A DNA stretch of 64,000 nucleotides, from contig NZ_CP034835.1 of NCBI RefSeq assembly GCF_004014715.1, positions 1,240,001 to 1,304,000 on the forward strand. Direction: 5' to 3'. Position 1 is the first letter of the stretch. Each line of letters opens with the position of its first letter. Below are positions 63,921 to 64,000 of this stretch, in pieces. The translations under genes and the position numbers were made by a program. Source of the stretch: Pseudoalteromonas sp. R3 (lineage in GTDB: Bacteria > Pseudomonadota > Gammaproteobacteria > Enterobacterales > Alteromonadaceae). The notes below the pieces were generated by a model. It made no database searches and was not told where the DNA came from. It saw only the letters and a list, made by a program, of their open reading frames with translations.

Positions 63921-64000
63921 TAAGCATTTGAATAAGCGCCAAGGCGCAACGCTCTTTAACAATTTGGAAATTGGATTGTCACCCGGCCCAAAGCTGTGAA
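63921..64000 (+). other. Probable start of a CRISPR leader
   Basis: The 80 bases after cas6 have no ORF and contain GCTCTTTAACAATTTGGAAA, a kind of sequence seen in leaders of gammaproteobacterial CRISPR arrays. No repeat is visible before the window ends, so the array is inferred, not seen. Confidence 0.5.

Overview
The window looks like a chromosomal stretch of a marine gammaproteobacterium, most likely a Pseudoalteromonas. The order fimV-truA-accD-folC-dedD-cvpA-purF, the lpxH/ppiB/cysS cluster and the combination of polyhydroxyalkanoate genes, a LodA-type quinoprotein oxidase and a CmoM methyltransferase all fit that assignment. No database search was possible, so the genus is an inference from recognised sequences.

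Layout. (1) 0-16.4 kb is conserved core: the 3' part of a very long repeat-rich fimV, then truA, accD, folC, a SPOR protein, cvpA and purF (terminator), a Yip1-type membrane protein, miaE, lpxH, ppiB and cysS (terminator). (2) 16.5-23.4 kb is an AT-richer accessory island: a small exported protein ending in an RHS-type motif, a 1606-residue RHS/YD-repeat protein, a membrane protein that may be its immunity partner, and an IS3-family transposase remnant. (3) 23.5-31.6 kb has an exported glycosidase-like protein, the speA-speB polyamine operon (speB frameshifted), a PI-PLC-like phosphodiesterase of a type I associate with fungi, and an exported HExxH protein. (4) 31.6-41.3 kb has phaC, phasin and phaB, a rhodanese, an old-yellow-enzyme reductase divergent from a TetR regulator with three copies of one palindrome between them, a DUF4336-like protein, a membrane-anchored winged-helix protein carrying a receiver-like domain, cmoM and a NIF3 protein. 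(5) 41.4-48.9 kb is accessory: a frameshifted VOC protein, a 53-residue double-glycine peptide that looks like a RiPP precursor, an RTX-repeat protein, a divergent phage-like repressor/HTH pair, a subtilisin, a group-III ornithine/lysine decarboxylase and an orphan exported protein. (6) 48.9-54.6 kb holds a LodB-like flavoprotein and a catalase-like/LodA fusion, a small orphan and an 11-copy Ca-binding repeat protein. (7) 54.9-63.9 kb is a tightly overlapping type III CRISPR effector operon, most like subtype III-D: Cas10 without HD domain, Cas7, Csx10-like, a double-RAMP protein, a Csx19-like protein, a TIGR03986-like RAMP and Cas6. The window stops about 80 bases after cas6, probably in the leader of a CRISPR array.

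How the genes work together. The CRISPR operon can supply a complete RNA-guided effector (crRNA processing by Cas6, backbone by RAMP proteins, cyclic oligoadenylate synthesis by Cas10), but adaptation genes, the array and any CARF effector must lie outside. lodA and lodB should form one quinoprotein oxidase unit: LodB is the flavoprotein needed for cofactor maturation, and the fused catalase-like domain sits where peroxide is made. speA/speB and the separate decarboxylase give two routes to putrescine or cadaverine. phaB, phasin and phaC make and coat PHA granules, though no thiolase is present here.

A cross-cutting point: five single-base frameshifts (speB, the VOC gene, cas10 twice, the large RAMP gene) are all one-base losses that a G added to a G run repairs. 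They are more likely sequence errors than five independent pseudogenisation events, and those genes should be read as probably intact.
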